64,000 bases of DNA from Bradyrhizobium sp. CCGB12 (GCF_024199845.1 NZ_JANADO010000001.1:992001-1056000), one strand, 5' to 3'; shown: positions 1-9,243, numbered from the stretch's first letter. Notes: generated by a model from the sequence alone, not told the origin. Made by a program: numbers and translations.

Positions 1-222
1 CGCTGAAACTCTGGAAGGAAGTGAAAGCTAGGAATCGCCAATCGGGCCGCCGGATGAGTGACGCGATTTTCCTGGCAAAGAAGGTGTCAGGTCGTCTGAA
101 GGTGGGCGATAAGAAGGAGATCGATCGAGCGGTTTGGCGCAAGCCGCGTGGCGCCAGATTGACTGCGACCTCGCGCTACATTCGCGATAGGCTGTTTCCA
201 AGGCGAGGGCGTCGCTAACTTG

Positions 223-330
223 TCAGCGACCGTTCCGTGATGATGCGCGTGTACGGGCAAGCCCGAGCCGTTCGCCGATTTCTCCTTGAGTGAGTTTCTC
301 CCGGGTAACAAGATCAGGCGAGGCGAGCAT
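223..330 (-). pseudogene. Possible remnant of a sugar-operon regulator (helix-turn-helix only)
   Basis: A 35-codon minus-strand frame starts with ATG at 330 and carries a helix-turn-helix-like stretch (KLTQGEIGERLGLARTRAS) that resembles the N-terminus of SorC/DeoR-type sugar-binding regulators. It stops at 223, and no sensor domain follows in any frame to position 1. It lies directly downstream of a sugar-type ABC operon, where such regulators often sit. It could be decayed regulator DNA or chance. Nothing convincing was found in 1-222. Confidence 0.25.
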
Positions 331-342
331 GGAGCTGCTGAA

Positions 343-1980
343 TCATCTCAGCGCCTCGTGTAGGTGAGAGAGCAACTCCTCGTGGATCAATCCGTTGGAG
401 GCGATCTTGTCGAGATCATCGTTGCGGCATGGGTTTCCTGTCAATGTCGTGACCCGTCCGCCGCCCGCCCACACCATCGGCATCGCGGCCGCATGCGAGA
501 CGACGTCGGCTTTCAGCGAAACAAATGCGTCCAAGCGGCCCGAGGCGACCATCGCGATCTCGAAGGCGCCAGAGACGACGATGCGCACCCCGCGTGCCAC
601 CCTGCCGAGCAGCTCGATCACACGCGTCGTTCGATGGATCTCGTCTTGCGAGAAATGCGACGTCAAGACCACCGAGACGACCGCGTCCGACAGCGAGCGC
701 GTCGTGGAGACTCGTGCCGGCACGCCATCGATCGTCGCGCCTTGGCCCGCAAGATAGCGCGCGGTCAGCCCGACCTTGGGAGCATTGATGAGGCCAAGCT
801 TGGTCTCGTCGCCGACCTCGTAGGCGACCGTCACCGAAAACCACGGTAGTCCCTGCGCGTAGTTGATCGTGCCGTCGAGCGGATCGATGATCCAGCGCCC
901 ACCGTTGGTCCCCTGGCTCGTGCCGCTCTCCTCGGCCAAAATGCCGGCATCCGGCGTCAGCTCCTTCAAACCCGCGACGACGATCGCTTCCGAGGCGAGG
1001 TCCGCCTCGGTGACGATATCGAGCCGGTCCTTGCGCTCGGTCACCAGCGGCGTGCCTTGCATCGCGACCAGCTTGGCCGCGGCCTCACCGACAACGGCCT
1101 CTGCGCCAGCCAGCAGGGTCGGAAGACTCGTGGGCCCATCCATCCCCTTGGGTCCATCAATCCCCGGATAATCCCGATCGAGCGCGATTTCGAACGGGCG
1201 GCCGTAGTCTCCGATCGGAACAAGATGGCTGCTGATGCCCATGTCGGGCCGCCAACTATGCACGGCAAATGCCGGTGGCTCCATGATGAAGCGATTGCTG
1301 CGACCCGGCCGCAGGTCAAGCGCGACCTGATGCGCCGTGCTTGGCGCCACGTAGCCGACCGTCCCGGCGTACCGGACCGTGATCGCGCGGTGATAGTGGC
1401 CGCACAGCACGCGTTCGATTTCCGGGTGATCTTCAATGATTGCCTTGAGTGCCGTAGCGTTGAAGAGACGCAATTCATCCATCCCGTCGGCTCCGACGAG
1501 GAACGGCGGATGATGAATGATAACGGCCGTCGGCTTGCCGCGTCCAGCCGCGAGCGCGTCGCGTAGCCACGTCTGCCGTGCAGCGCAGAAAGTCCCGTAG
1601 GTCTGTCCGGTCTCGACACTGTCGAGGAAGATCAGGCGCACCGGGAAATCGTCCACGACAAAATTGACGAAACCGTCGCGCGGAAGATAGCGGTGGCGAG
1701 GGCGGAGGGACTGTAAGAGCTGTTCGCGCCGGTCGTGGTTCCCTGGAATGACGAACACTGGCATCGGGAGCCTGGCGAGGCCAGCGTCGACAATCCTGTA
1801 TTCCTCGTCGAGCCCACAATCGGTCAGGTCGCCGCTTACGACGACGCAATCGGGCCGCGGATCGAGGCTCAGCACGGCATCGATCGCGTCGTGAAACATC
1901 GCATTGGTATCGACGTCACCGTAAGCGGTCCTGCCGCGCGGTCGGACGTGGAAGTCGCTCAACTGGGCAACGATGAACAC
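343..1980 (-). CDS. Fused metallophosphodiesterase / inositol-monophosphatase-family protein
   Basis: The predicted protein has 545 residues and no signal peptide. The N-terminal half is a calcineurin-like metallophosphoesterase with all the usual metal-binding blocks: LSDFHV near residue 6, SGDLTD, PGNHDRR, IIHHPPF and GHYHR. After a linker, the C-terminal ~260 residues are an inositol monophosphatase/FBPase-type domain with EADLASE, AEESG and WIIDPLDGTINYAQGLP. The last motif holds the metal-binding DPLDGT core. The GTG at 1980 is chosen because the phosphoesterase domain begins there and GAGA lies just upstream; the frame is open further but reads as non-protein. This is the last gene of the 7184-343 operon, 68 bp after the binding protein. 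The domain pair implies cleavage of a phosphodiester followed by dephosphorylation of the product. The substrate is not known. Confidence 0.85.
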   Translation of the reverse strand: MFIVAQLSDFHVRPRGRTAYGDVDTNAMFHDAIDAVLSLDPRPDCVVVSGDLTDCGLDEEYRIVDAGLARLPMPVFVIPGNHDRREQLLQSLRPRHRYLPRDGFVNFVVDDFPVRLIFLDSVETGQTYGTFCAARQTWLRDALAAGRGKPTAVIIHHPPFLVGADGMDELRLFNATALKAIIEDHPEIERVLCGHYHRAITVRYAGTVGYVAPSTAHQVALDLRPGRSNRFIMEPPAFAVHSWRPDMGISSHLVPIGDYGRPFEIALDRDYPGIDGPKGMDGPTSLPTLLAGAEAVVGEAAAKLVAMQGTPLVTERKDRLDIVTEADLASEAIVVAGLKELTPDAGILAEESGTSQGTNGGRWIIDPLDGTINYAQGLPWFSVTVAYEVGDETKLGLINAPKVGLTARYLAGQGATIDGVPARVSTTRSLSDAVVSVVLTSHFSQDEIHRTTRVIELLGRVARGVRIVVSGAFEIAMVASGRLDAFVSLKADVVSHAAAMPMVWAGGGRVTTLTGNPCRNDDLDKIASNGLIHEELLSHLHEALR

Positions 1981-2048
1981 TGGATTCTCATCTCGAGGAG
2001 AAGAGCCGCGGCCGGCGCTTAGACACCTGCCAGCCGATCGCGTATGGC

Positions 2049-3353
2049 TCACGAACTCTTCATCAGGGCATTGCTTTCCTTGACGATACGCTCGAGCCCG
2101 GCGTCGGCGGTCGTCTCGCCGCGCATGACCGCGTTGATGATCTCGCGCTGGGTACGCCAGATCTTCACGGACTGGCGGCCCGGATAGCCCTGCCATGGCC
2201 TCGCGCGCTCGAGCTGCTGCGATACGGTGCGGAAGTTCGGGTTCTTGTCATAGAACGGGGCCAGGAATTCGGGGCCGGAAGCGCGCAAGTTGGTCGGCAT
2301 GTAGCCGGTCGTCTCGACCACGATTTTCTGCGCTTCCGGGCCACTCACGAACTTGAGGAACTCCCAGGCCGCGCGCTGCTTTGCTGGATCTTTCGCCGTG
2401 ATGATCGCCGCGTTGCCGCCGGTCGGCAGCCCGCCCTTCTGTTTGTCGTCGATCGGGAACGTGCAGGTGCGCAAGGTGAACTTGTCGCCGATCAGGTCCG
2501 TGACTTGGCGCAACCGCGCCGGCGTGTCGGCGAAAATGCCGATCTTGCCGGCGATGAACTGCTGGCGCGAAGCGTCCCAATCGATCAGTGGCATCTTGGC
2601 GTCGGCGACGAACCGCCGACAGTGGAGCAGAGCCTTTCGCCCGGCCTCATTTCCAAAACCGGCGGCTGTTTCCGAGGCGTCGAGCATCTGCCCGCCGCCT
2701 TGCAGGATCAGGGAGCGGAACAGCCAGTCGTCCGGCCAATCATGGATGTTGTAGGCTATGCCGGCGACGTCGGAGCCCTTGTTCTTGATGTTGACGGCGA
2801 GCGCGATCATGTCAGTCCAGTTGTCGGGCATCTTGTTCGGATCGCTGCCCGCATCCTTCACGAGTTGCTCGTTGAAATAGATGACCGGCAGCGATGCGTT
2901 GAATGCGAGACCGTAGATCTTGCCGTCGACCGCACCGAGCGCCAGGATGCCGTCGGAATAATTGGCCTTGCGCCAGGCGGCGTCCTCTTTCTGGAGCAAT
3001 GGCGCGACCTCGGTGATCTGGTTGCGCTTCACAAGCGTGCGCACGAGCTCGGCGAGCAGGTGATAGCCGGAGTAGTAGACGTCGGGGAGCTGGTTGGTGA
3101 CGGCTTGCCGCAGCATGGTCTGGTGGCCCTCGTCATAGCTGGCCGCCGGTGCGCGGAATTGGATCTTGATGCTCGATTGTTGCTTCATGAATTCCTGAGC
3201 AATTGGCTCATGGAATTTCGCGAAGGCCGGGAAGGCGTAAAGTACGTCCAGCGTGACATCTTGCGCGTTTGCCGATCTCGCCAGGAACGGACTTGAGAGC
3301 GCGGCCGTGCCGGCGGCCGCGGCGTTCTTCAGTAGATCTCGGCGATTCAGCAT
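2049..3353 (-). CDS. ABC transporter substrate-binding protein, family 1 (UgpB/MalE-like)
   Basis: The product has 434 residues and begins with a Tat-type leader (MLNRRDLLKNAAAAG, cleavage expected near ANA-Q). The body has the layout of extracellular solute-binding proteins for sugars or glycerol-3-phosphate: DVLYAFPAF, repeated GGG loops, and a C-terminal block GPEAQKIVVETTGYMPTN. The ATG at 3353 is preferred to an upstream ATG at 3386 because GAGGGAGA lies just before it and the Tat motif follows at once. It sits 29 bp after the second permease gene and feeds that permease pair. Given the two phosphoesterases in the operon, a glycerophosphodiester-like or sugar-phosphodiester ligand is plausible, but sequence alone does not fix it. 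Confidence 0.85.
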   Translation of the reverse strand: MLNRRDLLKNAAAAGTAALSSPFLARSANAQDVTLDVLYAFPAFAKFHEPIAQEFMKQQSSIKIQFRAPAASYDEGHQTMLRQAVTNQLPDVYYSGYHLLAELVRTLVKRNQITEVAPLLQKEDAAWRKANYSDGILALGAVDGKIYGLAFNASLPVIYFNEQLVKDAGSDPNKMPDNWTDMIALAVNIKNKGSDVAGIAYNIHDWPDDWLFRSLILQGGGQMLDASETAAGFGNEAGRKALLHCRRFVADAKMPLIDWDASRQQFIAGKIGIFADTPARLRQVTDLIGDKFTLRTCTFPIDDKQKGGLPTGGNAAIITAKDPAKQRAAWEFLKFVSGPEAQKIVVETTGYMPTNLRASGPEFLAPFYDKNPNFRTVSQQLERARPWQGYPGRQSVKIWRTQREIINAVMRGETTADAGLERIVKESNALMKSS

Positions 3354-3382
3354 GATGGCGTCTCCCTCGGCATGGTTGAAGG

Positions 3383-4258
3383 TCACTTAATTCCGGTCAT
3401 CGTGATGCCTGCAATGAAGCGCCGTCGCGCGATCAGGAAGGCGATGACGAGCGGCGCCGTGATGATGGTCGCGCCGGCGGCGAGCGCGCCGTAGTTGGAG
3501 CCTGACTCGGAATCAGCGAAGTACATCATGCCGAGCGGCGGCGTTGCGAGCTTGGTGTCCGAGACGACGATCAGCGGCCAGTACAGGTCGTTCCAGTGTG
3601 CCACGACCGAAAAGATGGAAAACGCTGCGATGGCCGGCCAGGCGCTTGGCACGACGATGCGCCATACGATCTCGAATTCGCCGACACCGTCGAGCCGTGC
3701 CGCCTGGATGATCTCGTCCGGATAGGACTTGAAGAATTGGCGGAACAGGAAGATTGCGAAGACCGACAGGAAGAACGGCATCATCATCGAGAGGTAAGTA
3801 TTGAGGATGCCGAGTTCGGCGAACGCGATGTAGAGTGGCAGCGAGGGCGCCTGGACCGGAATGCACAGCCCGAGCAGGACCAGGGAAAACAGGACCGGCC
3901 GCCCGGGGAACTTCAGTTTGGCAAGCGCATAGGCGCACGGGATCGCGACCAGCAGCTGCACGACGAGAATTCCGCCGCAAACGATGAGGCCGTTGAGCAG
4001 AAAACGCAGCAGCGGCGCGGTGCTCAGAGCGGCTTCGAAGTTCTGCAATCCGTAGAACTGGCGTGGCCAGAGCCGAAATGTCGCCTCGAAGATCTCGCCT
4101 GGCGGCTTGATCGCGCTTGTCAGCATGAATACGAACGGTAGCAGCATGAAGACCGCGCCCCCGATCAAGACCGCATGGACGAGTGCAAGCGACACGAGGC
4201 GCCGCAACCGGATCGCGACCGGAGCAGGAGGGCGTGCGATCGTGGCCGATGTGCTCAT
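3383..4258 (-). CDS. ABC transporter permease, UgpE/MalG-like
   Basis: The protein has 291 residues and about six membrane segments. It carries the EAA-type cytoplasmic loop expected of MalFG permeases, IIQAARLDGVGEFEIVWRIVVPSAWPAIA. An early segment (VLIGGAVFMLLPFVFMLTSAIK) matches the start of the carbohydrate-type permease 2 group. The start at 4258 overlaps the stop of the preceding permease gene by four bases (ATGA), which shows translational coupling and rules out longer starts. It pairs with the upstream permease to form the membrane channel of this importer. Confidence 0.88.
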   Translation of the reverse strand: MSTSATIARPPAPVAIRLRRLVSLALVHAVLIGGAVFMLLPFVFMLTSAIKPPGEIFEATFRLWPRQFYGLQNFEAALSTAPLLRFLLNGLIVCGGILVVQLLVAIPCAYALAKLKFPGRPVLFSLVLLGLCIPVQAPSLPLYIAFAELGILNTYLSMMMPFFLSVFAIFLFRQFFKSYPDEIIQAARLDGVGEFEIVWRIVVPSAWPAIAAFSIFSVVAHWNDLYWPLIVVSDTKLATPPLGMMYFADSESGSNYGALAAGATIITAPLVIAFLIARRRFIAGITMTGIK

Positions 4259-5187
4259 CAGTAGTGCACCCGCCGGTCGAGGATGAAGGTCTGCAGCACC
4301 GAGAACACGAGCGTGAATGCCAGGAAGACCAGCGTGAGGGTCGCCGCATAGCTCATGTGGAAGTATTGAAATCCCTCCAGATAGATCGCGTACAGCAGAA
4401 CTTCGGATGCGCCGCCGGGGCCGCCACGTGTCATCACCGCAACCGTGTCGAAGATTTTGAACGCCGTGATGAAGGTCGTCACGGTCACGAACATTGTCGT
4501 CGGACCAAGCATTGGCCACGTGACTTTCAAGAAGCGGTCAATGGGGTGGCTCGCGCCATCGATATCGACGGCTTCGTAGAGGTCGCGAGGGATCGCTGAG
4601 AGGCCGGCGAGGAACAGGACCATATTGAAGCCGACGAGCTGCCAAATGCCGATCGCGGCGAGCGTCGGGATGACGAGGCGCGGCTCGCTCAGGAACGCGG
4701 TCTCGGCGAAACCCAGCCCTTTCAGCGTCTGGTTGATCAGCCCGAGGGTTGGATGCAGCAGGAATTGCCACATCGTCGCCATCGCGATGAGCGTCGAGGT
4801 CACGGGAAGGAAATAGATCACCTCATAGAGGCTGCGCGTACGGGTGCGCTGATGGATCAGGATCGCAACCAGAAGCGAGATCAGGACGCCGCCGGGGACG
4901 ACGATCGCCACGTAGAGCAGCGTGTTGACCACCGAGCGCCGGATCACGGGATCTTGCAGCGCCGCGCTGAAGTTCTTGAAGCCGACGAACGAAAAATCGA
5001 GTGCGCCCAGCTCGTAATTGGTGAAGCTCAGGAACGCGAGCGCCGCAAGCGGCGCCAGGTTCGTCAAAACCAGCAGGATGAACGCCGGTGCTGCAAAGCC
5101 CAGGCCTGCGAGCCGTTCGATCCATTGCTGACGGCGGGCGGGCGCCGCGTCGTCGAGCGGAGTGGCTTGGGCCGCGACCGCGCTCAT
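4258..5187 (-). CDS. ABC transporter permease, UgpA/MalF-like
   Basis: The protein has 309 residues with six predicted membrane segments. The family loop is LYEAVDIDGASHPIDRFLKVTWPMLGP, in which the EAA/G motif contacts the ATPase. The N-terminal segment FAAPAFILLVLTNLAPLAALAF is typical of carbohydrate permease 1 proteins. Both ends overlap neighbouring genes by four bases (5184-5187 and 4258), so it is an internal cistron of a tightly coupled operon. Confidence 0.88.
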   Translation of the reverse strand: MSAVAAQATPLDDAAPARRQQWIERLAGLGFAAPAFILLVLTNLAPLAALAFLSFTNYELGALDFSFVGFKNFSAALQDPVIRRSVVNTLLYVAIVVPGGVLISLLVAILIHQRTRTRSLYEVIYFLPVTSTLIAMATMWQFLLHPTLGLINQTLKGLGFAETAFLSEPRLVIPTLAAIGIWQLVGFNMVLFLAGLSAIPRDLYEAVDIDGASHPIDRFLKVTWPMLGPTTMFVTVTTFITAFKIFDTVAVMTRGGPGGASEVLLYAIYLEGFQYFHMSYAATLTLVFLAFTLVFSVLQTFILDRRVHY

Positions 5188-6353
5188 CGGAGGTCGCCCA
5201 CGCGGCGCAGGTCGCGGCTACCGGCCGCGTCGCGGCTTTCCACTTCGATGCGACGTCCCTTGCCGTCGAACAGGTGGCAATCGCGTGGTTCGAAGGCGAG
5301 CGTGACCTCGCCCTCGGGAATCGGCGTGTCATTGCCGACCCGGCAGAGCACCGCAACGGCCGGAGAGGCCGCGAGGTCGAAATGGAGGATGCTCTCCGAG
5401 CCGAGATTTTCGCGACGCCGGAACCTGCACGTGATGGCGCACGGTCCGCTTCCGATCCGCATCGCTTCCGGACGCACGCCAACCATCAGTTCCGGAGTTG
5501 GCGCGTTGCGAGCGTCAATCGGCAGCGTCCGGCCAAGCAGCTCGATCTGGCCGGAGGCTCCAACACGTGCCGGGAGCAGATTGATTGCCGGACTGCCGAT
5601 GAACTGTGCGACCGCGATCGAGGCGGGTCGTTCATAGACGTCGGTGGGCGTGCCGAGCTGGAGGATGTCGCCGTGGTCCATCACGGCAAGGCGATCGGAC
5701 ATGGTCATCGCCTCGACCTGGTCGTGTGTCACATAGATCATCGTGACGCCGAGGCGCGCGTGCAACTCGGTCAACTCGCCGCGCATGTGCACGCGCAGCT
5801 TGGCGTCGAGGTTCGATAACGGCTCATCCATCAGGAAAGCTCTGGGATGACGCACCATCGCGCGGCCGAGCGCCACCCGTTGCCTTTGCCCGCCCGAAAG
5901 CTGCCCAGGGCGGCGACCAAAGTAGTTTTCGATCCGAAGCTGCTCTGCGACGGCCCGCACGTCCCGAGCGATCTCGTCCATGACGCGTCGGCGGCGGAGC
6001 GACAGGTGTCGCGTCAGCGGCAGGCGCTCGAACAGATTGAGGCGCGTCATGGTGAGCGGCAGGGCAATGTTGTCGAATACCGACATGTGGGGATAGAGCG
6101 CGTAATTCTGGAACACCATGGCTACTCCGCGCTCGTGCGGCCGCAGATGGTCGACCGAGGCCTCGCCAATCGATATTGAGCCGCGGTCCTGCGATTCGAG
6201 GCCTGCGATGATGCGCAGGAGGGTCGACTTGCCGCATCCGGACGGACCAACGAGTGTTAGAAATTCGCCGTCCGCGATATCGAGATCGATGTTGTTAAGG
6301 ACGGGCGTGTCCCCGAAGGCCTTGTGAATTCCGCGCAATGTGAGGCCGGCCAT
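5184..6353 (-). CDS. ABC transporter ATP-binding protein, UgpC/MalK-like
   Basis: The protein has 389 residues. Walker A is GPSGCGKST (about residues 36-44), the signature is LSGGQRQRVALGRA, Walker B is FLMDEPLSNLDAKLR, and the switch histidine is in VTHDQVEAM. The C-terminal ~130 residues form a TOBE/MalK-type regulatory domain (VGVRPEAMRIG). This architecture belongs to the CUT1 group that moves oligosaccharides, glycerol-3-phosphate and glycerophosphodiesters. It starts six bases after the stop of the first phosphodiesterase and overlaps the next permease gene. One insert near residues 95-125 (RLPLTRHLSLRRRRV) is longer than in many MalK proteins. Confidence 0.9.
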   Translation of the reverse strand: MAGLTLRGIHKAFGDTPVLNNIDLDIADGEFLTLVGPSGCGKSTLLRIIAGLESQDRGSISIGEASVDHLRPHERGVAMVFQNYALYPHMSVFDNIALPLTMTRLNLFERLPLTRHLSLRRRRVMDEIARDVRAVAEQLRIENYFGRRPGQLSGGQRQRVALGRAMVRHPRAFLMDEPLSNLDAKLRVHMRGELTELHARLGVTMIYVTHDQVEAMTMSDRLAVMDHGDILQLGTPTDVYERPASIAVAQFIGSPAINLLPARVGASGQIELLGRTLPIDARNAPTPELMVGVRPEAMRIGSGPCAITCRFRRRENLGSESILHFDLAASPAVAVLCRVGNDTPIPEGEVTLAFEPRDCHLFDGKGRRIEVESRDAAGSRDLRRVGDLR

Positions 6354-6359
6354 GGCAAG

Positions 6360-7184
6360 TCACGCCTTTGCTTCGCGCGGCGGATAGACCTCGTGCACGA
6401 CATCATCGATCCAGTAGTCGGTAAGATCGGGAACGCGACGAATGCTCACGTCGATGTTCTCGCCGTTGATATCGTAGATCACTGCTCCGAGCCGTGCGGC
6501 GCCGCCCATGGGCGGTGCCAATTTCTCGCCAACCAGAAAGCCGGCCGCCGGGCCCCAAACGTAGTGCGTGCCGTTCAGTCGAATTTCGTGCCAGCGATGC
6601 AGATGTCCGCTGGCCACGATCTCCACCCGATAACGATGCACCAAGTCGAGGAGGGCGCGGCGCGGCTCCGGCTTGACCGACCAGTAACCGGTGTCGGCCT
6701 CGCCCGGTGAGTCGAGGAAGAGCGGCCGGTGCATGAACCAGGCAAGGCGGCGACCTGCAGCATCCGCCATCGTAGCTTCGAGCCATGCGGCCTGCTGCGC
6801 ATCCTCCGGACCGCCGCCGAAGATCATCGAGTTGAGCCCGATCAAGCGCCAACAAGCCATATCGCGTACCCATCGGTCGTCACCGAAGTGGCGGCGAAAG
6901 CGCGCGAGCCGCTCGTCATTCACCGGCTGATACGGATTACCAACCTCGCCGACGTCGTGATTGCCCGGAACAGTTACGACCGGGACGCCGAGCGACGCCA
7001 GCTGGGTCGCGCAATATGCTGCGTCGGCTTCCTGATCGGCAGCATCGACCGTCACGTCGCCGGTATGTATGACGAGATCAGGCTTGTGCTGCGCGATCCA
7101 GCGCGCAAGCGGTGCCCAGTTCGCGTGGAAGTGCTGCTTCTTCGGGCTGAGATGTGTATCGGAAATCTGAATAACTCGGACCAT
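6360..7184 (-). CDS. Metallophosphoesterase (CpdA/GpdQ-like phosphodiesterase), first gene of the operon
   Basis: The protein has 274 residues and no leader, so it should be cytoplasmic. All metallophosphoesterase blocks are visible: ISDTHLS at the N-terminus, HTGDVTVD, VPGNHDVGE, WFMHRPLF and ASGHLHRWHE. This set fits the class III cyclic-nucleotide/glycerophosphodiesterase group that includes CpdA and GpdQ. The ATG at 7184 is preceded by AGAGG and begins directly with the first metal motif; an upstream extension to 7364 reads as noise. It opens an operon with a CUT1 importer and a second phosphodiesterase fused to a phosphatase, so a role on an imported phosphodiester is more likely than cAMP turnover. 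This is inference from context. Confidence 0.82.
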   Translation of the reverse strand: MVRVIQISDTHLSPKKQHFHANWAPLARWIAQHKPDLVIHTGDVTVDAADQEADAAYCATQLASLGVPVVTVPGNHDVGEVGNPYQPVNDERLARFRRHFGDDRWVRDMACWRLIGLNSMIFGGGPEDAQQAAWLEATMADAAGRRLAWFMHRPLFLDSPGEADTGYWSVKPEPRRALLDLVHRYRVEIVASGHLHRWHEIRLNGTHYVWGPAAGFLVGEKLAPPMGGAARLGAVIYDINGENIDVSIRRVPDLTDYWIDDVVHEVYPPREAKA

Positions 7185-7772
7185 GACGCCTCTGCTTGTG
7201 GGTCGCGTGTCACGCCGTGCTGGCCGCCGCAGCGGTCGCTCGCTCGAATTGGGGGCGCTGTCTCTCGCCGCGCGGAGTTGGGCGGTCATTGCAATCGTGC
7301 GATTGCATGTTTCTGGCGCTCTCCCTGGCTGGTGACGTCGCTCGAGCGGATTATTGTATTTCACTCAACTATACATATGATCAGTAGTGGTGACAAATGT
7401 AATTTCGAGATCCCGGTCACGGCGCCCCCGTACAAAACCCTCCGCCCGAACTAGACGAACCCGTCGAACGGTCTGGGGCAGTGACGCCTCGACGTAGTTG
7501 CTTCAAATTCGATTGCCGGTCGGCGGATCACGTTCGAGCCCGGCTCGATCAGGCGACGCCGAGGGACGTCATGGCGCCCGAATTCAGTCAGGCTAGGCCT
7601 CGCGCTCACGATCCCCGTACGGTGCACAAGCGTTGAACTGACAGCCAAGCTGGCTCCGCTAATTCCTGCGAGACCTACACTTCGGCAACGTGGCGATAGA
7701 TGCTTGGCGCTTCCATTCTTCGTCACAACGCACAGTGAGAAATGTTCCTTCTCACGAACCAAAGGATTTTCA
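7185..7772. other. Intergenic region, no gene supported
   Basis: These 588 bases separate the operon that starts at 7184 from the small gene ending at 7773. The part nearest the operon contains an AT-rich patch (about 7350-7400, TTGTATTTCACTC followed by TATACATATGATCA) that could hold its promoter and operator. Open frames here have no recognisable protein features or ribosome sites. Confidence 0.5.
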
Positions 7773-7958
7773 TCATTCTCGCTCGGGCACAGAATTTCCA
7801 AGAGAATCGAATGCGCTCTGCGCGCTTTGTGTTGGGCATGGCTCTTCACCGACCATAGCATTTGGCGGGAATATGCTGTCGTATATCGCGCGAGCTTCCT
7901 GAATGAGACGAATCCGCTCAAGCTCGGATTTCGGGACAAGCCGAATGATGTCTCCCAT
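7773..7958 (-). CDS. Small conserved protein following a zinc GTPase
   Basis: The 61-residue product begins MGDIIRLVPKSELERIRLI, continues EARAIYDSIFPP and ends in a polar tail. I recall close relatives in rhizobia placed after COG0523 GTPases, always unannotated. It has no membrane segment, leader or metal-binding cluster; the first 32 residues are probably helical and are the conserved part. It starts 11 bp after the stop of the GTPase gene and should share its transcript and zinc control. No function is claimed. Confidence 0.65.
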   Translation of the reverse strand: MGDIIRLVPKSELERIRLIQEARAIYDSIFPPNAMVGEEPCPTQSAQSAFDSLGNSVPERE

Positions 7959-7969
7959 GTGCGCTCCCG

Positions 7970-9175
7970 CTAGGCTGCTTCGTGCGCGCGTCGCCATATC
8001 GGAAACGGGTCTGCGAGCTTTGCCCATTCCACGACGTCCATGGCAGGTTTTCCCTGCACGAGACATGCGTCCAAGCGGGCGCGGATCGAATTTTCGTCCA
8101 TGCCGGCGCCGATAAACACGATTTCCTGACGGCGATCGCCGTAAATGCTGCTCCAGTTTTGTCGAAGTTTCTTGCGCCAAAAAGGATCGTCGGGCCATCG
8201 TTCTGCCGGTACGCTGGCCCACCAGAAACCAAGGGCCTGGGTGCGAATGATCGAACCCGCCTGGTTAATTTCACCGAGCCATCGTGGCCGGGTCGCGAGC
8301 CAGAAGTGCCCCTTGGCGCGAATGACGCCAGGCCAAGGCTCCTTGATGAACTCGTCGAACTTTGCAGGATCGAACGGTCGGCGCGCGCGATAGACGAAGT
8401 TCCTCACGCCGTACTCTTCCGTTTCCGGCACGTGATCGGCAAAACCGTAGAGCTCCTTGTACCAGAGTGGATGCTGCTGAGCCTTTTCGAAGTCGAACCG
8501 GCCCGTGTCGAGAATGCGATCGAATGCGACCCGGCTGTGATTGGCTTCGATCAGGTCCGCTTCCGGATTGAGTGCCCGGATGATTTTCCGCGCTGCCCCA
8601 CGCTGTTCGGGCGAGGCGTCATCAACCTTGTTCAGAACGATCACATCGGCAAATTCGATTTGCTCGACGAGGAGATCGACCAGCGTGCGCTTGTCGTTAT
8701 CGAGAGCATCGCCGCGTTGCTCCAGGAAATCCGTCGACGAATAATCCTTGAGCAGGTTCACGGCGTCGACCACAGTCACCATTGTGTCGAGACGCGCCAC
8801 GTCGGAAAGGCTTTCGCCGTCTTCGGAGCGAAAATCGAAGGTCGCCGCGACTGGCAGCGGCTCGGAGATACCCGTCGATTCGATCAGCAGGTAATCGAAG
8901 CGGTCCTGTTCGGCGAGTGCGCGGACCTCCTTCAAGAGATCGTCGCGCAGCGTGCAGCAGATGCAGCCGTTCGTCATCTCGACGAGCTTCTCATCGGTCC
9001 GGGACAGATTCGCACCGCCATCGCGAACCAAATCCGCATCGATGTTCACCTCGCTCATGTCGTTGACAATCACCGCCACCTTCAGGCCGTGCCGATTGTT
9101 CAGGACGTGGGTCAGCAAAGTGGTCTTTCCAGCACCGAGGAAGCCGGACAAGACGGTGACGGGGAGTTTCTGCAT
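7970..9175 (-). CDS. COG0523 (CobW/ZigA-like) GTPase, probable zinc metallochaperone
   Basis: The protein has 401 residues. Walker A is GFLGAGKTT (residues 11-19), the metal-binding CxCC motif is GCICCTL near residue 72, the switch and G3 region is LIESTGISEP, and the guanine-specificity motif is NKVD. The C-terminal CobW_C domain follows (VRNFVYRARRPFDPAKFDEFI ...). Family members deliver or remodel zinc when zinc is scarce. A perfect Zur-type palindrome lies about 70 bp upstream of the ATG, so derepression under zinc limitation is strongly suggested. The C-terminus lacks a His-rich tail. The natural client protein is unknown. Confidence 0.9.
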   Translation of the reverse strand: MQKLPVTVLSGFLGAGKTTLLTHVLNNRHGLKVAVIVNDMSEVNIDADLVRDGGANLSRTDEKLVEMTNGCICCTLRDDLLKEVRALAEQDRFDYLLIESTGISEPLPVAATFDFRSEDGESLSDVARLDTMVTVVDAVNLLKDYSSTDFLEQRGDALDNDKRTLVDLLVEQIEFADVIVLNKVDDASPEQRGAARKIIRALNPEADLIEANHSRVAFDRILDTGRFDFEKAQQHPLWYKELYGFADHVPETEEYGVRNFVYRARRPFDPAKFDEFIKEPWPGVIRAKGHFWLATRPRWLGEINQAGSIIRTQALGFWWASVPAERWPDDPFWRKKLRQNWSSIYGDRRQEIVFIGAGMDENSIRARLDACLVQGKPAMDVVEWAKLADPFPIWRRAHEAA

Positions 9176-9243
9176 GGAGATCGAAGAGCCTTTTCAAGGG
9201 GATAGAGCGGTCGCGCTTGGGTCTGGGCATTTCAGCTGACGCA

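Noticed and set aside
7451..7939. A 162-codon minus-strand frame upstream of the phosphodiester operon
   Set aside because: No ribosome site, no recognisable domain, and it overlaps the better-supported small gene at 7773-7958 in another frame.
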